Shown: positions 31,198 through 44,000, counted from the first letter of the stretch. The stretch is DNA of 64,000 nt from Pyronema omphalodes (GCA_024516155.1 JAJJXM010000060.1:62001-126000), one strand, 5' to 3'. A program made the numbers and translations. The notes: generated from the letters alone by a model not told the origin.

Positions 31198-31781
31198 TCT
31201 CTTCAGAACGAATCAGGCACACGGGGTTTCAAGTTCCGAGAAGCTGAATAATTTTGGTGCTCAATCCCGAGTCAACTTATCAGCACTACATTCATATTGA
31301 ACCGATAACCACGGCAAGATAGTGAGCGGGTTATGCGGTAGTTTCCGGGGTTCATGATAAAGTACAGTAACTACAGTTTACAGTAACCGCTTTATCAAAG
31401 TATATCTCCCGATATCTCCTGATATTCGTCTTATCTTATGAGTCAATTGAAACTAGTTCTATCTCTTAATTCTTATCTTTTGAATTATGAGTCAAAGAAA
31501 ATTTTCCTGATAGCATATCGTACCATACTTTACGATGCAAATTTCACCGAAAATCACGATATGTATGCAATCGGCCAAACTGCGCATGCGCACGTGTATG
31601 CACTAGTGAGATCCCATGCACCCTCAGCCTTACGCACCAACGGCTTACCCTGTCTGTCTGTCTTTCTGTCAGCCGGGGTAACGCGCAGCAGCCACCAGCA
31701 TTAGCTTCCCGTTCCCCCACCACAGCTGACCCGCGTCAATTCCCCTCGCTTCGTCAACTCCACCTCGATATTCCACCCACC
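31198..31781. other. Divergent promoter region
   Basis: Shared spacer between the unknown gene (-) and EMI1 (+). The last 80 bases before 31782 are C/T-rich, as expected for a short 5' leader. No other feature is seen. Confidence 0.6.
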
Positions 31782-32593
31782 ATGTTCTGGAGCAAACCCA
31801 CGCCTCCTACTGACGGGGCCACTACTACGGCTACACCCACACCCACCCCCAGTCCTGCACCTGCACCTGCCGCAGAGTCGAAGCCAACCCCCAGCAGCAG
31901 CAACAACAACAACAGCAGCAGTAACAAAAATGCCGACCGAGAATCCTCAGCCGACAATGACCTCGCCGCCTTAATCGCGGAGCTAGACGCAGAAAACAAA
32001 GCCAATGCCTTAGCAGCACGTCACGCGGAAAGAGTCCATATTACCGACGAAGATAAAACCGGATTAGAGACGACTATGAATTGTCTTACCGCTTTTGATG
32101 AGATGTTTTATTGTTACAGTTTTGGTGGACAGTTTTTGAATATTTACCGATATGGAGAGTTTAGAGATTGTTCGGAAAAAAGTGCGGATTGGAGGTTTTG
32201 TTTAAAGGCGAAGGTTAGAGGAGAGGTTGCGAAGAGGGTGAGTAAGACTTGAAGTAATTTCTACATTGGGGTCGTGGGGGGGGGGGGGGGGGGGGCAAGG
32301 GGGGTGAGGTGCAGGATGCGGAAAATGCTATCTCCAGGCACTAAACTCTGGTACCTGTGGGAGTGCATTTTTCGTCCCAGCCCTACAGCTACCCATCTGG
32401 TTGATTATGGCCTTCATAAAACATCTTAGCTAACGAAAGATACCAGGCAATGATTCTCCAACGTAACAAAGAAAAGGCCGCGAAATACAAGACCGAAAAG
32501 TCAAGCGAAGACATCTGGAAAGTCCGAAAAACGCCCTTGACCGATGCTTTTACCGGAGACATTGAGGAGGTTACCGATGGAAAGTTGAGCTAA
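31782..32593 (+). CDS. EMI1: Emi1-like DUF3128 protein
   Basis: Two exons, 31782-32237 and 32447-32593, giving 200 residues, near yeast Emi1 length. After a low-complexity T/P/S/N N-terminus comes the conserved core TTMNCLTAFDEMFYCYSFGGQFLNIYRYGEF with the paired cysteines typical of the family (MNC, YCYS, RDCS, RFCL), a CX9C-like arrangement. Splicing joins VAKR to AMILQRNKEKAAKYK. In yeast EMI1 is needed for early meiotic gene induction and mitochondrial DNA maintenance. The C-terminal exon ends in a short acidic tail. The intron (209 nt) contains a long G run. Confidence 0.88.
32277..32296. repeat. Poly(G) run in the EMI1 intron
   Basis: About 20 consecutive G on the sense strand, some 40 nt downstream of the donor at 32238, followed by further G clusters. 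Confidence 0.9.
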
Positions 32594-33143
32594 GCGATTA
32601 ATACATGGCGGTATGGGGGAAAAAAATGTGGGATGAATGTACGATATGTAGACGATAGTGGCGACGGGATAGTGCTTCGATTAAATGAGGCGGACAAAAT
32701 AGGGCGCCTGTTAGATATGTATGATACAAAATACACTGGGAAGAGAATATCCTCTTATTTACTTTGGTAACTTGATGAATTATATGGTTGTCAATAGCAG
32801 GCTTTGGTGGAAACTTGTCAAGTCTATATATAAACGCATATATTATTCTATTATCTGCTATCTCGAATGTAAATTACGTCGTGATATCGAGGATTACAAA
32901 AGTAAGCAAAATAACTTGAATTCTAAGCAAGTTCAAGGTAAATATAATCTAATGAAACTCTCATCAAGAATGCCAGTACAATACGAATATAAAAAAGGAC
33001 TCATAAAACCGCCACTACTTGGGTATCTTCTTCTGCTATTTCCTCATATTGATCCGTATCTTGCCCTTGTAGGTTTAACGAGATGAAGCGAACAAACTGT
33101 ATCAACTTAGTGCCATGTCTCTCCATCCAGAATGGGGGTAGCC
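32594..33143. other. Convergent 3' spacer between EMI1 and IFRD gene
   Basis: AT-rich, no supported gene. The frame at 32721-33086 is A/T-driven and has no recognisable domain. Confidence 0.6.
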
Positions 33144-34480
33144 TTACTTCAAGCTTTCAAAAAGCACCGGATTTTCCTTCCAATGATTCAGAAATCCTCC
33201 TCCTAACAGCCGTCTTAGATGCTGCAACCTCAGTAATTTCCACCACTTATCGATAGTGAGTAAGCCAGTCTTGTGTATCTTAACCTTGATGCGACTTCCA
33301 TAAGCTCTACCGTCCTTATCCACAGCATTCGAAGATTTCGGCCCCTGTAAGGGGTTCTGAATCGCCTGGACGATATCCGCGAAGGAGGACTTCTGGGTCT
33401 TCTTATTCTTCTTGGACAGATGCTTTTTTGATCCTGATGACAGTTGGGTGAGAATGTCGATAAGGTCATTTTTCCGGCCATAAGGCTGGTATCGCTCAAC
33501 CCATTTCGTTCCAAGCTCCATCCGGTCGTCAACCTCGTCCTCTTCCGCCGGTGTGTATGACATTTCATATAGCAAAGCAATATTTTCTCCAGCTGCAACT
33601 TGAACAGATACCTCGCTGGAGCTCAACTGCTCCACTAGTGCGTCCATACCATCCTTTGTAATTTGTTCCGCGTCCTCTAGTCCGGTGGCCAAGAAACCCC
33701 ATTCCTCGAGTGCTGCTGTAACAACCCCAGCATCGTCTGTCGCTTCACAGGTAGCCCCATCGCTCTCAATAATTTCCATAAAGAAATCCATGATCCCCTC
33801 TCTCTCTACGATTGTTGCACCCCCGTAGTGGGCCGCTGCTGCAAGCTGGTGTATCAGTGCGATTTTCAATTCAAAGTTCTCGCAGTCGGTAATAGTCTGC
33901 TTGAAAATCGTTTTGACCTGATCGAATAGTTCCTCGGTGGGATCGGTAACGATTGTTAGACCGATCGCTTTTGCTGCATAAAGAGATTCGTTTGTAGTCC
34001 GACCATGCTTAATAGAGCGAAGGCATGCATTGACAATTGAGGTTTTACTCTTCTCGATATTGGACTGAACAAAGCGGCTTGAGAGTAAGGAAATGTATGT
34101 TTGTAGGGCCTCTTCACGGATCTGGTAAGAGGACTTGCTGCTGTTTTCTAACATGCGGGAAATCGAAGACTCGAGAAGTTCCTCCCAGTTTGAGGCGCCG
34201 GTTTCGGGGTCCAGCTCTTCAACAACATCGCCGGCGACTGAACTAATGCGGCTTGGGTTAATTTCGTTGCCTATTGTTTCCGGTGCAACCTGAACACAAA
34301 CCTAAAGATCGACCCCTCATCACTACTGTTACAACCCTCGTCGTCGGTGTTGACTCGACTGGCGGCCCTCGACGTGGCTCTACTGTGAGTGCGGCTTGTC
34401 GCGGGGCTCGACTGTCTGCTGAGGGCCTTTCTTGAGATGGTTTTTCCGGAGCCTGCGGCCTTGCGACGGAGTTCTGACAT
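33144..34480 (-). CDS. IFRD (interferon-related developmental regulator) family protein
   Basis: Minus-strand exons 34480-34302 and 34242-33144 give 425 residues. The first 45 residues show the family's basic/serine leader (KALSRQSSPATSRTHSRATSRAASR) followed by an acidic segment. Intron 34243-34301 (59 nt) has donor GTTTGT, branch-like TTAAC and acceptor CATTAG. After it comes an armadillo-like helical domain (about 60-310), with the family C-terminus SRIKVKIHKTGLLTIDKWWKLLRLQHLRRLLGGGFLNHW. IFRD proteins bind transcription regulators in animals, and an IFRD1-related protein occurs in inactive ribosomes; the fungal role is not established. Confidence 0.88.
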
Positions 34481-36615
34481 TGTGGATCGGGTAGCGGGTG
34501 TTGTTGGTGCGGTGAGGTTGAGATGAGGTTACGAGTTGCAATAAATAGTGATGTCTCTATGAGAGCGCTGGTTTTGAAAAGGTGGGTTCTATATAGAAAG
34601 TTTTCTTGCAGTAAATGGGGGGGCGAAGGATAAACTTCAAGTTGGAGTGTGGTGACGATGAGTCGATGACGTCCATGTGCTCGGGTCAGGAGCTAGCTAC
34701 TGTAAGTACTCGGGTGCACCCCTGTCACCCCACACTGCAACCGGCGCGGCATTAGCGTGTATTAGTAATCACTCGACGGCATCTGATCGCGCGTGATATG
34801 TAGCAGCTCTGGTGCCAAAAAGAAAAACAGATACGGATAAATGAAGTCCAGAAAATTGAAAATGAAGCGCATATTCTAAGTTTTGGTTTTAAGGAACTGT
34901 GTATTGCTATGAGCACTCTATTTTCGTCCGCCCTGGGATTTATCAGCATGTGTGTCAGCTATATTTTCGAAGCACTCAGAGTCAAACTCAGGGCTGATTT
35001 TGTATACGTATCTTACATTCACTATGAGCCATATACCCCAGCTCATAGCATGTGAAGTATAAATCGTTGATTTCAACGGAACTTCCTTCCGCAAAATAGA
35101 AAACGGCTAAGTACAGCTTATTAGACTGAAGTTAAAACCACGGACTCCGCCTACAACACATACCTTGGTCATAGTAATAATAGAATTATATCTCGAAATC
35201 TCTTATCAGGTCGCCAGCCAACAAGCAGCCGCGCTGAATTTGTCCACAGGGTGTCACTCGCAGACATCCGTCCATGTATGTAGAACGTCCGCTTGTATAG
35301 CACAGTACATCACTCGCTCTGTCTCACAGAGTTCGCCAAGCCCGCGTTTACTCCTCCAATTGCAGGCCAACTATCCCATGTTGCTAGAGACTGTTTTCAT
35401 CCTCTAGTCTAAAAGAGATACCGCATCCAAAAATTCACCGTTAAAAGCCTCTCTCCCCGGAAGAGTTACAGGGGCTAGATGAAACCCAATGGAACCCAGC
35501 TTTCAGCAGCCCGTACTGCTTGTAGTTCTATCAACACGATTCTAAAGCCGTAATTTCCGGCTAGAAGCCACTTCTTCGCTGCCGGATCCATACAGAGGTG
35601 AAGGCGGATAGTGCCCGCAGTATCTGAGAAGGTGCCAGGCCTGTGAATTTTGGCCGTCCTTGACGAATTAATCAAGATGGAAAACGGAGAATTGAAATCA
35701 AACAGTCATTGCGTAGGAGGCTTCGATTGTAGAAGAAGATAGATGAGCAGTTACCGGGAGCGGGCGTGGCATGTCCAGGACCAAGGACAATTTAAAGGAG
35801 GGTACAGAGGCTGTTTAGAAGGATAGCACTCCTAGTGCTTCACTTAACCGAGGCCGCTTTATGGGCTGGAGGCGTCAAAAGTATTCGGTCTTGGTAGGGT
35901 GGTCGCAGATAGAGGAGTCAACACTCCAGCGGTGTTTGATCTAATTAGAATGCACGCACCACCCTAGAAGTCAGTCAAGCACTCCGAAGAACAGTAGAAC
36001 TTTGAAGGAAGCACCAATTCGATGAACGGGAAGTTGAGGAAGTTGTTAAATTGAAATTTCCTTTATTTCTTCTTCTTTTGTAAAGCGGGCATATGAGTTG
36101 GGAGGAGGGGGCACAATTTGCGTTGCAAGATGGTGTACAAGCTACAGGGAGGCGGGAGGGTGACTATAGGAGGCCTTATTCCGAGTACATAGTGGTTTCA
36201 TACTCGAGCTTGGGTGCATAAGTCGACATAGAGATTTATTGATTCAAGACAAAAGATTGAAATAAAGCACGGTATGTGGGCTTACTCGACCATAAACTAG
36301 ATTATTTTAGGTTAGGAAGGCATGCAAAATTCGAAAAAGCATATCTTTCAAATCTATTGTGCATCAAAATTAGTTGACTGACACCCGTCAGTCAATATTT
36401 CACATACTACGGTTATTTTCACAACACCATTGAACGGCGTTTTCATTGAATTCCTACTTCCATACTAAGGTCGTCTGTGCCTTAATAAAAAGCCGCAACT
36501 GCTTCTGTTCACGGCTCCTCACAGTACAATCACAAAAACTCCAGAGTCCTAATACCAGCCCACGAAACTCACATTTTGCTCAATTATCACTCGGCTACGA
36601 AAGCAATCACCCACA
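34481..36615. other. Spacer with no supported gene
   Basis: Between the IFRD gene (-) and the ankyrin gene (+), so both promoters should lie here. A minus-strand open stretch at 35475-35675 has protein-like composition (PAAKKWLLAGNYGFRIVLIELQAVRAAES) but no start, partner exon or recognised domain, and may be a relic. The last 100 bases before the ankyrin gene are typical leader sequence. Confidence 0.5.
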
Positions 36616-37872
36616 ATGACAACAGCTATGGGATCAGTATTCCCAGCCGAAGTCTGGATCCTTATTGGGGAAAATTCGAATTCGGGAACCCTACTCTCAC
36701 TATTCCGTCTAAATCGATTCTATCACTCACTTTTCAGATCTGCACTCTATCGAACAGCCGTCCAAACCGCAATGGACTGGAGGTGCACCTGTCCGGGTGA
36801 CCCTTGCATCCACCGATGTAGATGCAGGACCACTAATCCCGTGCTATGGGCCATTGAAAATGGCCATCACACTACTGTGGAGGCCCTTTTCCAGTATGGC
36901 ATCAACCCCAATACCGAGCTTGCTCACAATTGTCAAATGAGTCCTTGGTCATTGTTCTCTTATGCTGTCAACATGGGACATGTCAATGTCGTCCGGTGCT
37001 TTCTAGACGCCGGAGCTAATGTTCACGACCAAAACGAAACTCAACCATGGTGGAACAAACAGTTCCCATTATCAGTGTTGAAATATGCTGCAGCTCAGGA
37101 TAAATCAGTCAAGGAAATCGTCCAGTTACTTCTCGAGCGGGGAGCAGACGCCACAGCTTCTCAAGATATACCCGTTGCTCCGGCTCTTTCCTGGGTTGCG
37201 GGGAATTTCAATTACCCAGAGACAGTTACTGTCGCACGGCTGATGGTTAAATACGGGGCAGACGTCAATTATTGCGATGCTTTTGGCCTAACAGCACTAC
37301 TTACGGCCGCAAGTCATGATGTTATGCCGATGGTCGAATTCTTGTTGAAGAATGGTGCTGACCCTCATCTTGGTCGTACTATGACCCGTGGACATGATGC
37401 TCTTTTTTGGGCAGTCAAGAATGAGAACCTTGAAATGGTCAAGATGTTATTGGAGCACGGTGCTTGGCCGAATACATACGACAATATTCATCGACGGAAC
37501 AGACCAAGGGAGACACCAATTCATGCGATGTTACGCCGTGCGAAGAGCCGCCATCTAAAGAAGAAGGGATACATCATCAATCTTGATATATTGAAGATGC
37601 TACTCGAATATGGTTTTGACGCTTCTGTTAGGGATCAACGTAAAGGTACAATAGTCCATTACGTGTTCGGGGATCCCAGTATTTGGGGCCTCACTGGTGA
37701 TATGATTAAAACTATTATCGAAATCGTAGACCTGAGGGATTTTTATGAGGTCAATACGGATGGTATTACTGGATTGCAAGCAGCGGAGATGTTGGGAGAT
37801 CTAGAGCTTCTTGATTTCATTAAGAAGCGTATCGCACAAGCATCAACTTCAAACTTAACAGAGGCTGATTAA
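36616..37872 (+). CDS. F-box-like / ankyrin repeat protein
   Basis: An intronless 418-residue frame. Residues 8-40 (FPAEVWILIGENSNSGTLLS) resemble the short N-terminal F-box-like segment that often precedes ankyrin repeats in filamentous fungi. A Cys-rich turn (CTCPGDPCIHRCRC) follows. About seven ankyrin repeats span 70-310, with clear units NPVLWAIENGHHTTVEALFQYGINPN, SYAVNMGHVNVVRCFLDAGANV, LTALLTAASHDVMPMVEFLLKNGADP and HDALFWAVKNENLEMVKMLLEHG. The start at 36616 (cccacaATGACA) has a good context. Such proteins are presumed substrate adaptors for SCF ubiquitin ligases, which is inference; partners are unknown. The gene stands alone between long spacers. Confidence 0.85.
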   Translation: MTTAMGSVFPAEVWILIGENSNSGTLLSLFRLNRFYHSLFRSALYRTAVQTAMDWRCTCPGDPCIHRCRCRTTNPVLWAIENGHHTTVEALFQYGINPNTELAHNCQMSPWSLFSYAVNMGHVNVVRCFLDAGANVHDQNETQPWWNKQFPLSVLKYAAAQDKSVKEIVQLLLERGADATASQDIPVAPALSWVAGNFNYPETVTVARLMVKYGADVNYCDAFGLTALLTAASHDVMPMVEFLLKNGADPHLGRTMTRGHDALFWAVKNENLEMVKMLLEHGAWPNTYDNIHRRNRPRETPIHAMLRRAKSRHLKKKGYIINLDILKMLLEYGFDASVRDQRKGTIVHYVFGDPSIWGLTGDMIKTIIEIVDLRDFYEVNTDGITGLQAAEMLGDLELLDFIKKRIAQASTSNLTEAD

Positions 37873-40800
37873 GTCTCCCAAGTGTTCTTCTGGCTTAGTT
37901 GTTTGCTAGCAATATGAGCCAACTACTGGGTAGTAGGAATATGAGGCGGCGACATGGGGCGGTGGGGTGTGAGGGTGATTTGATTTTTAGACGTTAGTTT
38001 TTTTTTGCATTCAGACAGTTAACAAACTAGAATTATATTAGAGAATATGAAATACTTAAATTCAAGAAATTCAAGAAATTCATTAAGTGATATACGTGGG
38101 CTCCATGTAATGAGGATTGATTAATTCAAACAGTCAGTTTGCATGCTCACCAACCAATTTCTTTTACAGAAATTTCGATTTTCTTTGACTCCCAATTTCG
38201 GTTCGCAACGCCATAAATTTTTCATTTTTCGCCAGAATCCCATCGTTTTATCCTCTAATACCGTGAAACTTTCTGCGATAGTCACCACTAGTACAGGTAC
38301 CCCCGCCATCGTCTGAACGCCAAACTAAATAAAATTATTGCAGAACTCACACCGTGCCAGCACCAAGAATACTTTGCTGTATCGCCTCTTTCCAGCCAGC
38401 AGTCTGTATTGTTCACACTTAATGGTTCTCCCGTTATTTACACTTTGGCCGAGAAACTCTTTTGAGATTTAGATTTTTCTTATATACATCTACTGCGACT
38501 ACCATGACAAGGCATCACAACGGTCATGAATATTATCGCCAGATTTCTAAATCTTCTATTTTACTGTTCTTCTCGTTATAGAACGAATAGCAAGATCCCT
38601 CGACCAAAGCACCCGATTTCTCCAGTAGTTCTGCCCACAAGCGAAGTGGAGTATCGGGTCTTGATTGCCAGTTCTTATCTACCATCCTTTGAGTTTTATC
38701 TATGCTTCTTTTCTTATCCAGTCATTTCTCCCTTTATCAAGATTTCGCCTTGCCTTGGGAAAATCGGATCGACCGAGTGCTTCTTCATGACTTGATGGTT
38801 CACCTACTGCGAAAGGTCTGAGCAAACCCAACGAAAAAAGAATTAACGGAGCTCTCCCTCTCTAGGTTTATTTATAAGTCGCACTTGTTTTTTGCTGTCT
38901 TTGGCTACGTTAGGTATCATGTCTATAGGATCCATTGTTTCTTTTTCCAGCCCAAATTTTCTTCTGCGCATTTGCCCGCCCTGTCCGTGTAAAGAACAAT
39001 TGGTGAGTTTGAAAGCTAGATAAAAACAGCATCCTCTCAATTTTGAAAATTATTTATTTACCTTGACCCTGCAAGTCAAGTACTGCCTTCAATGTGAAAT
39101 CGAATTCTGAGAAACTCTCTTGACTGTGATTATGTTCCATGTAGCCTTCCCGGGCATTCTCATACATAGCAGAAGCAGTTCTCAACATTGGCCCAGCTCT
39201 ATAGGCCATTGGACACGATTCGCGAGCCGATATGTAAAAATGAAAGAATTTTCGTCCCAATCCGGGTTGAATAAAGGCTCGACCCTTTTCAGGTGAGAAA
39301 TTGTGATTCTTTCTGCATTGAATATCCCTGGGGAGAGCTCTCCCCTCAACCCCGCCATAATCGCGTCTCCCTCCCTTGCACCCTACCTCTTCCTACCAAC
39401 CGCATCCTCCCCTTCCCCATTCACATCACCCGCAACACGATCACACACAACGATTCGAACATCAGCAACCTCAACTCCAGGACCGATGGCATTATTACGT
39501 CATTGGATTCATCTGATCAAAGCAATCTAAAGTGAGTCCAAGTGGACAGAAATGTAAGCGAACCACGAGCTCAACCTTCAGACGCGTTGCTGCAGCATGA
39601 GCTGTGCTACTAACAAAAACGAGATTTAAATCAAGCTGACTCCGATAGGCCAATAGGCAAACAAATCAGCGAATGTTTCTTCTTAACTACTGCAGGCACG
39701 AAGTCAACAATAATTCACACTCTCGGCAAGATCAAAGAGCTCTTGCCCGCCGAATCCCAACGGTGCCAACACAGAAGTGTCACCAGTGCCACAATGCATA
39801 ACACCAGGTAAGAAACCCATCGACCAGCCCACAGCCGATTCCAATCGGTTCCCAGCACTCGGGGTTCAATCCTAGGTACCAAAGATGAGATGATTTAGCT
39901 AACATACCCTCATCATAGAAGCCCGGCTGTAACGCCTTTTGTTACCTTCCATGGAAGAATACAAGATCTTCAAAGCGGGACTGAATCATAGACGGATGCC
40001 ATCCAGCGTTGCTAGGGGTGCATCCTCTTGACGTGATTGTTTCTGCTTGTCTGTGTGTGTTCTTGGAATAATAAACTCACCATGGGTGATGTCAAGCAAC
40101 CAGGGTCATTGTCATCGTGATCATGGCTGGAATGGATGACTGTGCTGTTGTTCGACAGTAAGTTACTACAAAATCCTGTGAATTATCCTACATTTGAGGG
40201 CATCAGCTAATCTATTCTATTACAGACCCTGCCTCTTAACTACAAGCCCCTCTGTGCCGTTATGTGTCATAACCAAGACTTTATCATTTTGCTTTGTTTT
40301 CTTTAATCCAACTATGGATAAACGACCGATTCCTTTGCCAGGGCCATCGATGGAAACAACCGAAAAAGGCTTGAGGCCTGATCCTTAATACCACTTGGTA
40401 TGTTGAACGTGGATGAGCGTACTTGCATTACGACTGATAAAACCGAAGTAAGTACCATTTCCTACATTATTCTTCACATTGCAATATCCCTAACCACTTA
40501 CAAGATTTTGAAATGCACCGAGACACTGCACCTGAAGCATTCTTCTGTCGGATGAGCAACGAATTACATTCCCTTCGTCGCCTTTGGGCTCCTTATACAA
40601 AAAAGGCTAGCTCAAAACGCAATCATCATTCTGCGGTGTTGGTGGTTTCTGAAATGCCCGCAACTTACAAGTCTCCTTCCTACCCACGAGAGATATCTGG
40701 TCGCAAGGTGGTATGGTCGGTGATTTTATCACCAGTAGGGAATAGGTATCGAGATAATAGACCACTTTCAACAACCCTTTCACCAATCGACCTTGCTCCT

Positions 40801-42005
40801 TGTCGTGGAAGCCTGTCATGACGACAAGGGCAAAGGCAAAGACAAAGGCAAGGGCAAAGCCAAGGGCAAAGGCAAAGGCAAAGCCAAGGGCAAAGGCAAA
40901 GGCAAAGGCAAAGCCAAGGGAAGCACCATCTCCTCACATATCAACTGACAATAACTACATCTCCGTTTGGAGGCGCCACCGGGAAACGAGAAGAAATAGA
41001 CTATATCTACACGACGGGCTATCATGGTTCCTTCCAGATCACCTTCTACGAGAAGCTGACTCGGTTTCACAAAACTGGCTGGTGCAACACTGGACTACCT
41101 ACATGAACCTCACTATCAGGAGTCTTGACAGATGGCTAGGCAAAAGGCCGATTTCTGGGTGTTGTTGTTGGCTTGTAATATATTATACTCTTTATGTATC
41201 TTGAAATCAAATACGATAAATATTCCACAGAAATCTCTCTATTCTTCGTAAACCCCGTGATGTAACAAGACTCCAATTCAAGCACCCGCAATATCCTTTT
41301 TCATTAGAAATAACTTGAACCCATCCCATGATTCTATAGTTGAAAACAAAATTAATTCTTTACAAACCTAATCCATGTTTAGTATCATGGGTGATCAAGT
41401 CTCACTCTGTGTCTTGCGAGGTGGATGACATTGAAATTCTTCCTATTAGCACAACAGAAGAGCGGTGCTATAGCTCATAACTAAAATTCAAATATTTTGG
41501 ATAGCAACTTAGCACAATTTCCCCAAACCTGATACCTAAAACGTGAATCCCACCCCTTGTTCGCCGTTGGTAGGTATAGCTGAACTAGAGGGCCAGAGTG
41601 TAGATATCACTATATGTGGATATTTCTTTTCAATTTTCCTCCAAATTCTGCATGCATATGTTTTCTATTCATATTTTCTCCATTTAGTTCTATCCCCATC
41701 TCCATCGCCAGTAAAATTACCCCAGCCCCCAAACCCCAGCAATCCATCCATCCCAAAGCAGTACTCGATAAACTTTTTTTTACCTCATTTTCGATAATCA
41801 AAACTTAGGAAGTGCATGTTTATGGATACAATAACTCGAAAGGTGATATCGAGGCCATTGTGCTGGATAAAATGGTAAATTAAACCTCGGGTCCTAAAGC
41901 GAGGTCTTAACCAGTGGTAACACAATTACATACATCCTAGAACAAACGAGAGGATAACAAATAGAATCATACAATCGTAATACATCAACCCAAAAGATCG
42001 TACCT
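37873..42005. other. Four-kilobase region without an assignable gene
   Basis: Several short protein-like stretches, none with a known domain. On the minus strand 39054-39290 is open (GRKFFHFYISARESCPMAYR) and could splice via donor 39061 to a segment near 38980. On the + strand 39293-39531 looks like an internal exon (acceptor TTTTCAG at 39292, donor GTGAGT at 39532) that could join 39694 onward, ending in KCHQCHNA. At 40829-40921 an AAGGCA/AAGCCA repeat encodes alternating Lys-Gly/Lys-Ala. The pieces do not assemble into one gene, so this may be decayed coding DNA or a poorly conserved gene. Confidence 0.4.
40829..40921. repeat. (GGCAAA / GCCAAG)n hexamer repeat
   Basis: About fifteen 6-bp units of GGCAAA, GGCAAG and GCCAAG. 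In one + frame it reads KGKGK/KAKGK and is entered from QSTLLLVVEACHDD and left into a stop after STISSHIN. Confidence 0.85.
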
Positions 42006-44000
42006 CTACGGCATCCCTCTCCTAACCCACTCCACTACCAATCCCAAATCTTCCGCTGCCCCTAACGCCTTCCTGATCCTATCCTCCGTGGCACTATTTC
42101 CTCCTGTGGCAACCTTCAGATCTCCATTCCTCCCTACAACCACCTGCCAGTTACCCATTCCACCTTGGTCGGGATATACCACTCTCAACCCGAACCCTTG
42201 TTCGGGCTCTAGTGATATCGTTACGGGTAACCCTACTGCCGGGGTATTACTGCTATCGAAACCCTGTAACAGAAGGTCTAGTTCGTCCATCACCACAGGT
42301 TTCTGTCCATCGGAGGGAGGAGTCTTAGAGACATGTTTTGGTGAGAAACATGACTCTAGCAAGGTAGATAGGAGAGCGTATTGCCGTAGAGTATGGAAGA
42401 ATCTAAGCAAGTCTCGTGGGTGGGAGAAGGGAATATCCGTAACTCGTCGAGAGGAAACGGTTTTTAAGGCTAGGGTTTCGAGGTGGTAGTTGTGTACCGT
42501 TGGCTCCACATCCTCAGAAGAACTGTAGACTTCCCGGTATGTACTCTCTTTAGGGGACAGGGAGGGGAAGAGAAGGCGTTCGAAACTGTCGATATCCGTT
42601 GGGATTATAGAGGGGTTTAGGGCCTGCTCTTCGGGCCAGGGAAGGACGAGAGGTGGGTCTAGTCTTGCCACAAAGCGGGCTGATGGTGGTTTTGACTGTG
42701 TTGGATCCCCGGTGATCTCCATGAGTTCTTCTAGTGGTGGTTCGAGCCAGTCTGTTGTTAGTTCTTCTAGATCGCCAAAGAGGTTATCTTCCCTATAAAT
42801 TACAAGTTATTAACCACATTCCATCTTAGAGTAAAATAAGGGACGTACTTGTGTTTCTTGATCTCATCTGATACCCAATGATTTGTCGACCTGACAGGCG
42901 TGACATGGTTCATGGGAATTCCTCCGAAATTTGGCGCCTCTTCAACTTCAATGAGAACCCGCCATAATCTCTCTTCCTCATCCTCTGTACTGTTCTCGCC
43001 TCCATGAGCATTTAATATCCGCCTCTCCTTCCAGTAGTCGATAGATAATCCAACTTTACCACGGATATGCATCTGTGGTCTTCCGTTTCCAAAACATAAC
43101 GCAGCCATCTCCCCCATATTCTCCCTCTCGTAATGGTAGATCTTCTCCAAGCTTTGGTAGATTCCCGAAATTGCAGTGAAGCAGTTTAAATTTTCAGTAC
43201 TGAGCTTATCGGTTCTATATAGTCTGGTAAGATTTTCAGAAAAATCTCCGATGGAAGATGAAAATAATGGGTAGCGCCCTGGGGTCTTTGCTACGGGTAC
43301 TAAGTTGTTCTGGAGTATCTTAGTAGCTTCATCGATCGACTGGAAGGTTTGCGGGTCGTTTCCGCTGAGTGCAAGCTGGGCTTTGATAATAGTGTTTCCT
43401 GAATATTCTATCTACAAAATGTCATCAACACATTAGTACTTGTCGTAAACAAAGAAATAATGATCGCCCCAGAGTTGAGGAAAGCTTACATCCAGCAAAA
43501 ATATCTTTGCCGCCAAACTTAATCTAATAACTCCAGGGGCGTCTCCATCCTCCTTATAGAAATCGAGTCTCACTACATCAGCCCAAATTCCTCCAATGTT
43601 CTGACTCTCCCTCACAGTGGACCACCCCCAACTTTCAAATCATAATGACAGAAAAAACTTACCCCATCCCCTTCGCCAGCCTTTCGATAGCTGGAATACT
43701 AATTCTTCCAGGCCTCTGTGCCAGGAGCTTCAACATCTCCTCCAATTCCCTCTTCTTCGTTTCATCCGGCGGCAACTGTTGCATTCCCATACCCGGAGTC
43801 ATTCCTAACCTTACCAACATCCCTGGCGAAGTACCTGATGGTAAAGGAGAACGACTGTGCTTTAACATAGCCATAGGCGATTGTCCCAAAAGCGCTGGGG
43901 AAAAACCAAAAGTCCCCAATGCGGAGGGTGTAGAACCGGTCATCTTTGGGGTTTGCCCGGCCATTTTTGGAGTAAGACCCGTAAGATTAGGTGTGGCCAT
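42006..44000 (-). CDS. MED1: Mediator complex subunit 1
   Basis: Minus-strand exons 44000-43663, 43610-43490, 43411-42849 and 42792-42006 give 602 residues. The N-terminus is rich in T/P/G/M repeats (LTPKMAGQTPKMTGSTPS), followed by the conserved LEEMLKLLAQRPGRISIPAIERLAKGMG, the start of the fungal Med1 domain. Splicing joins this to ESQNIGGIWADVV and then IRLSLAAKIFLLD-IEYSGNTIIKAQLAL, the beta-strand block of the family. Intron 2 has a near-perfect TACTAAT branch point. Med1 is a middle-module subunit that transmits activator signals to RNA polymerase II. The start is 283 bp from that of CGI121, divergently arranged. Confidence 0.85.
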
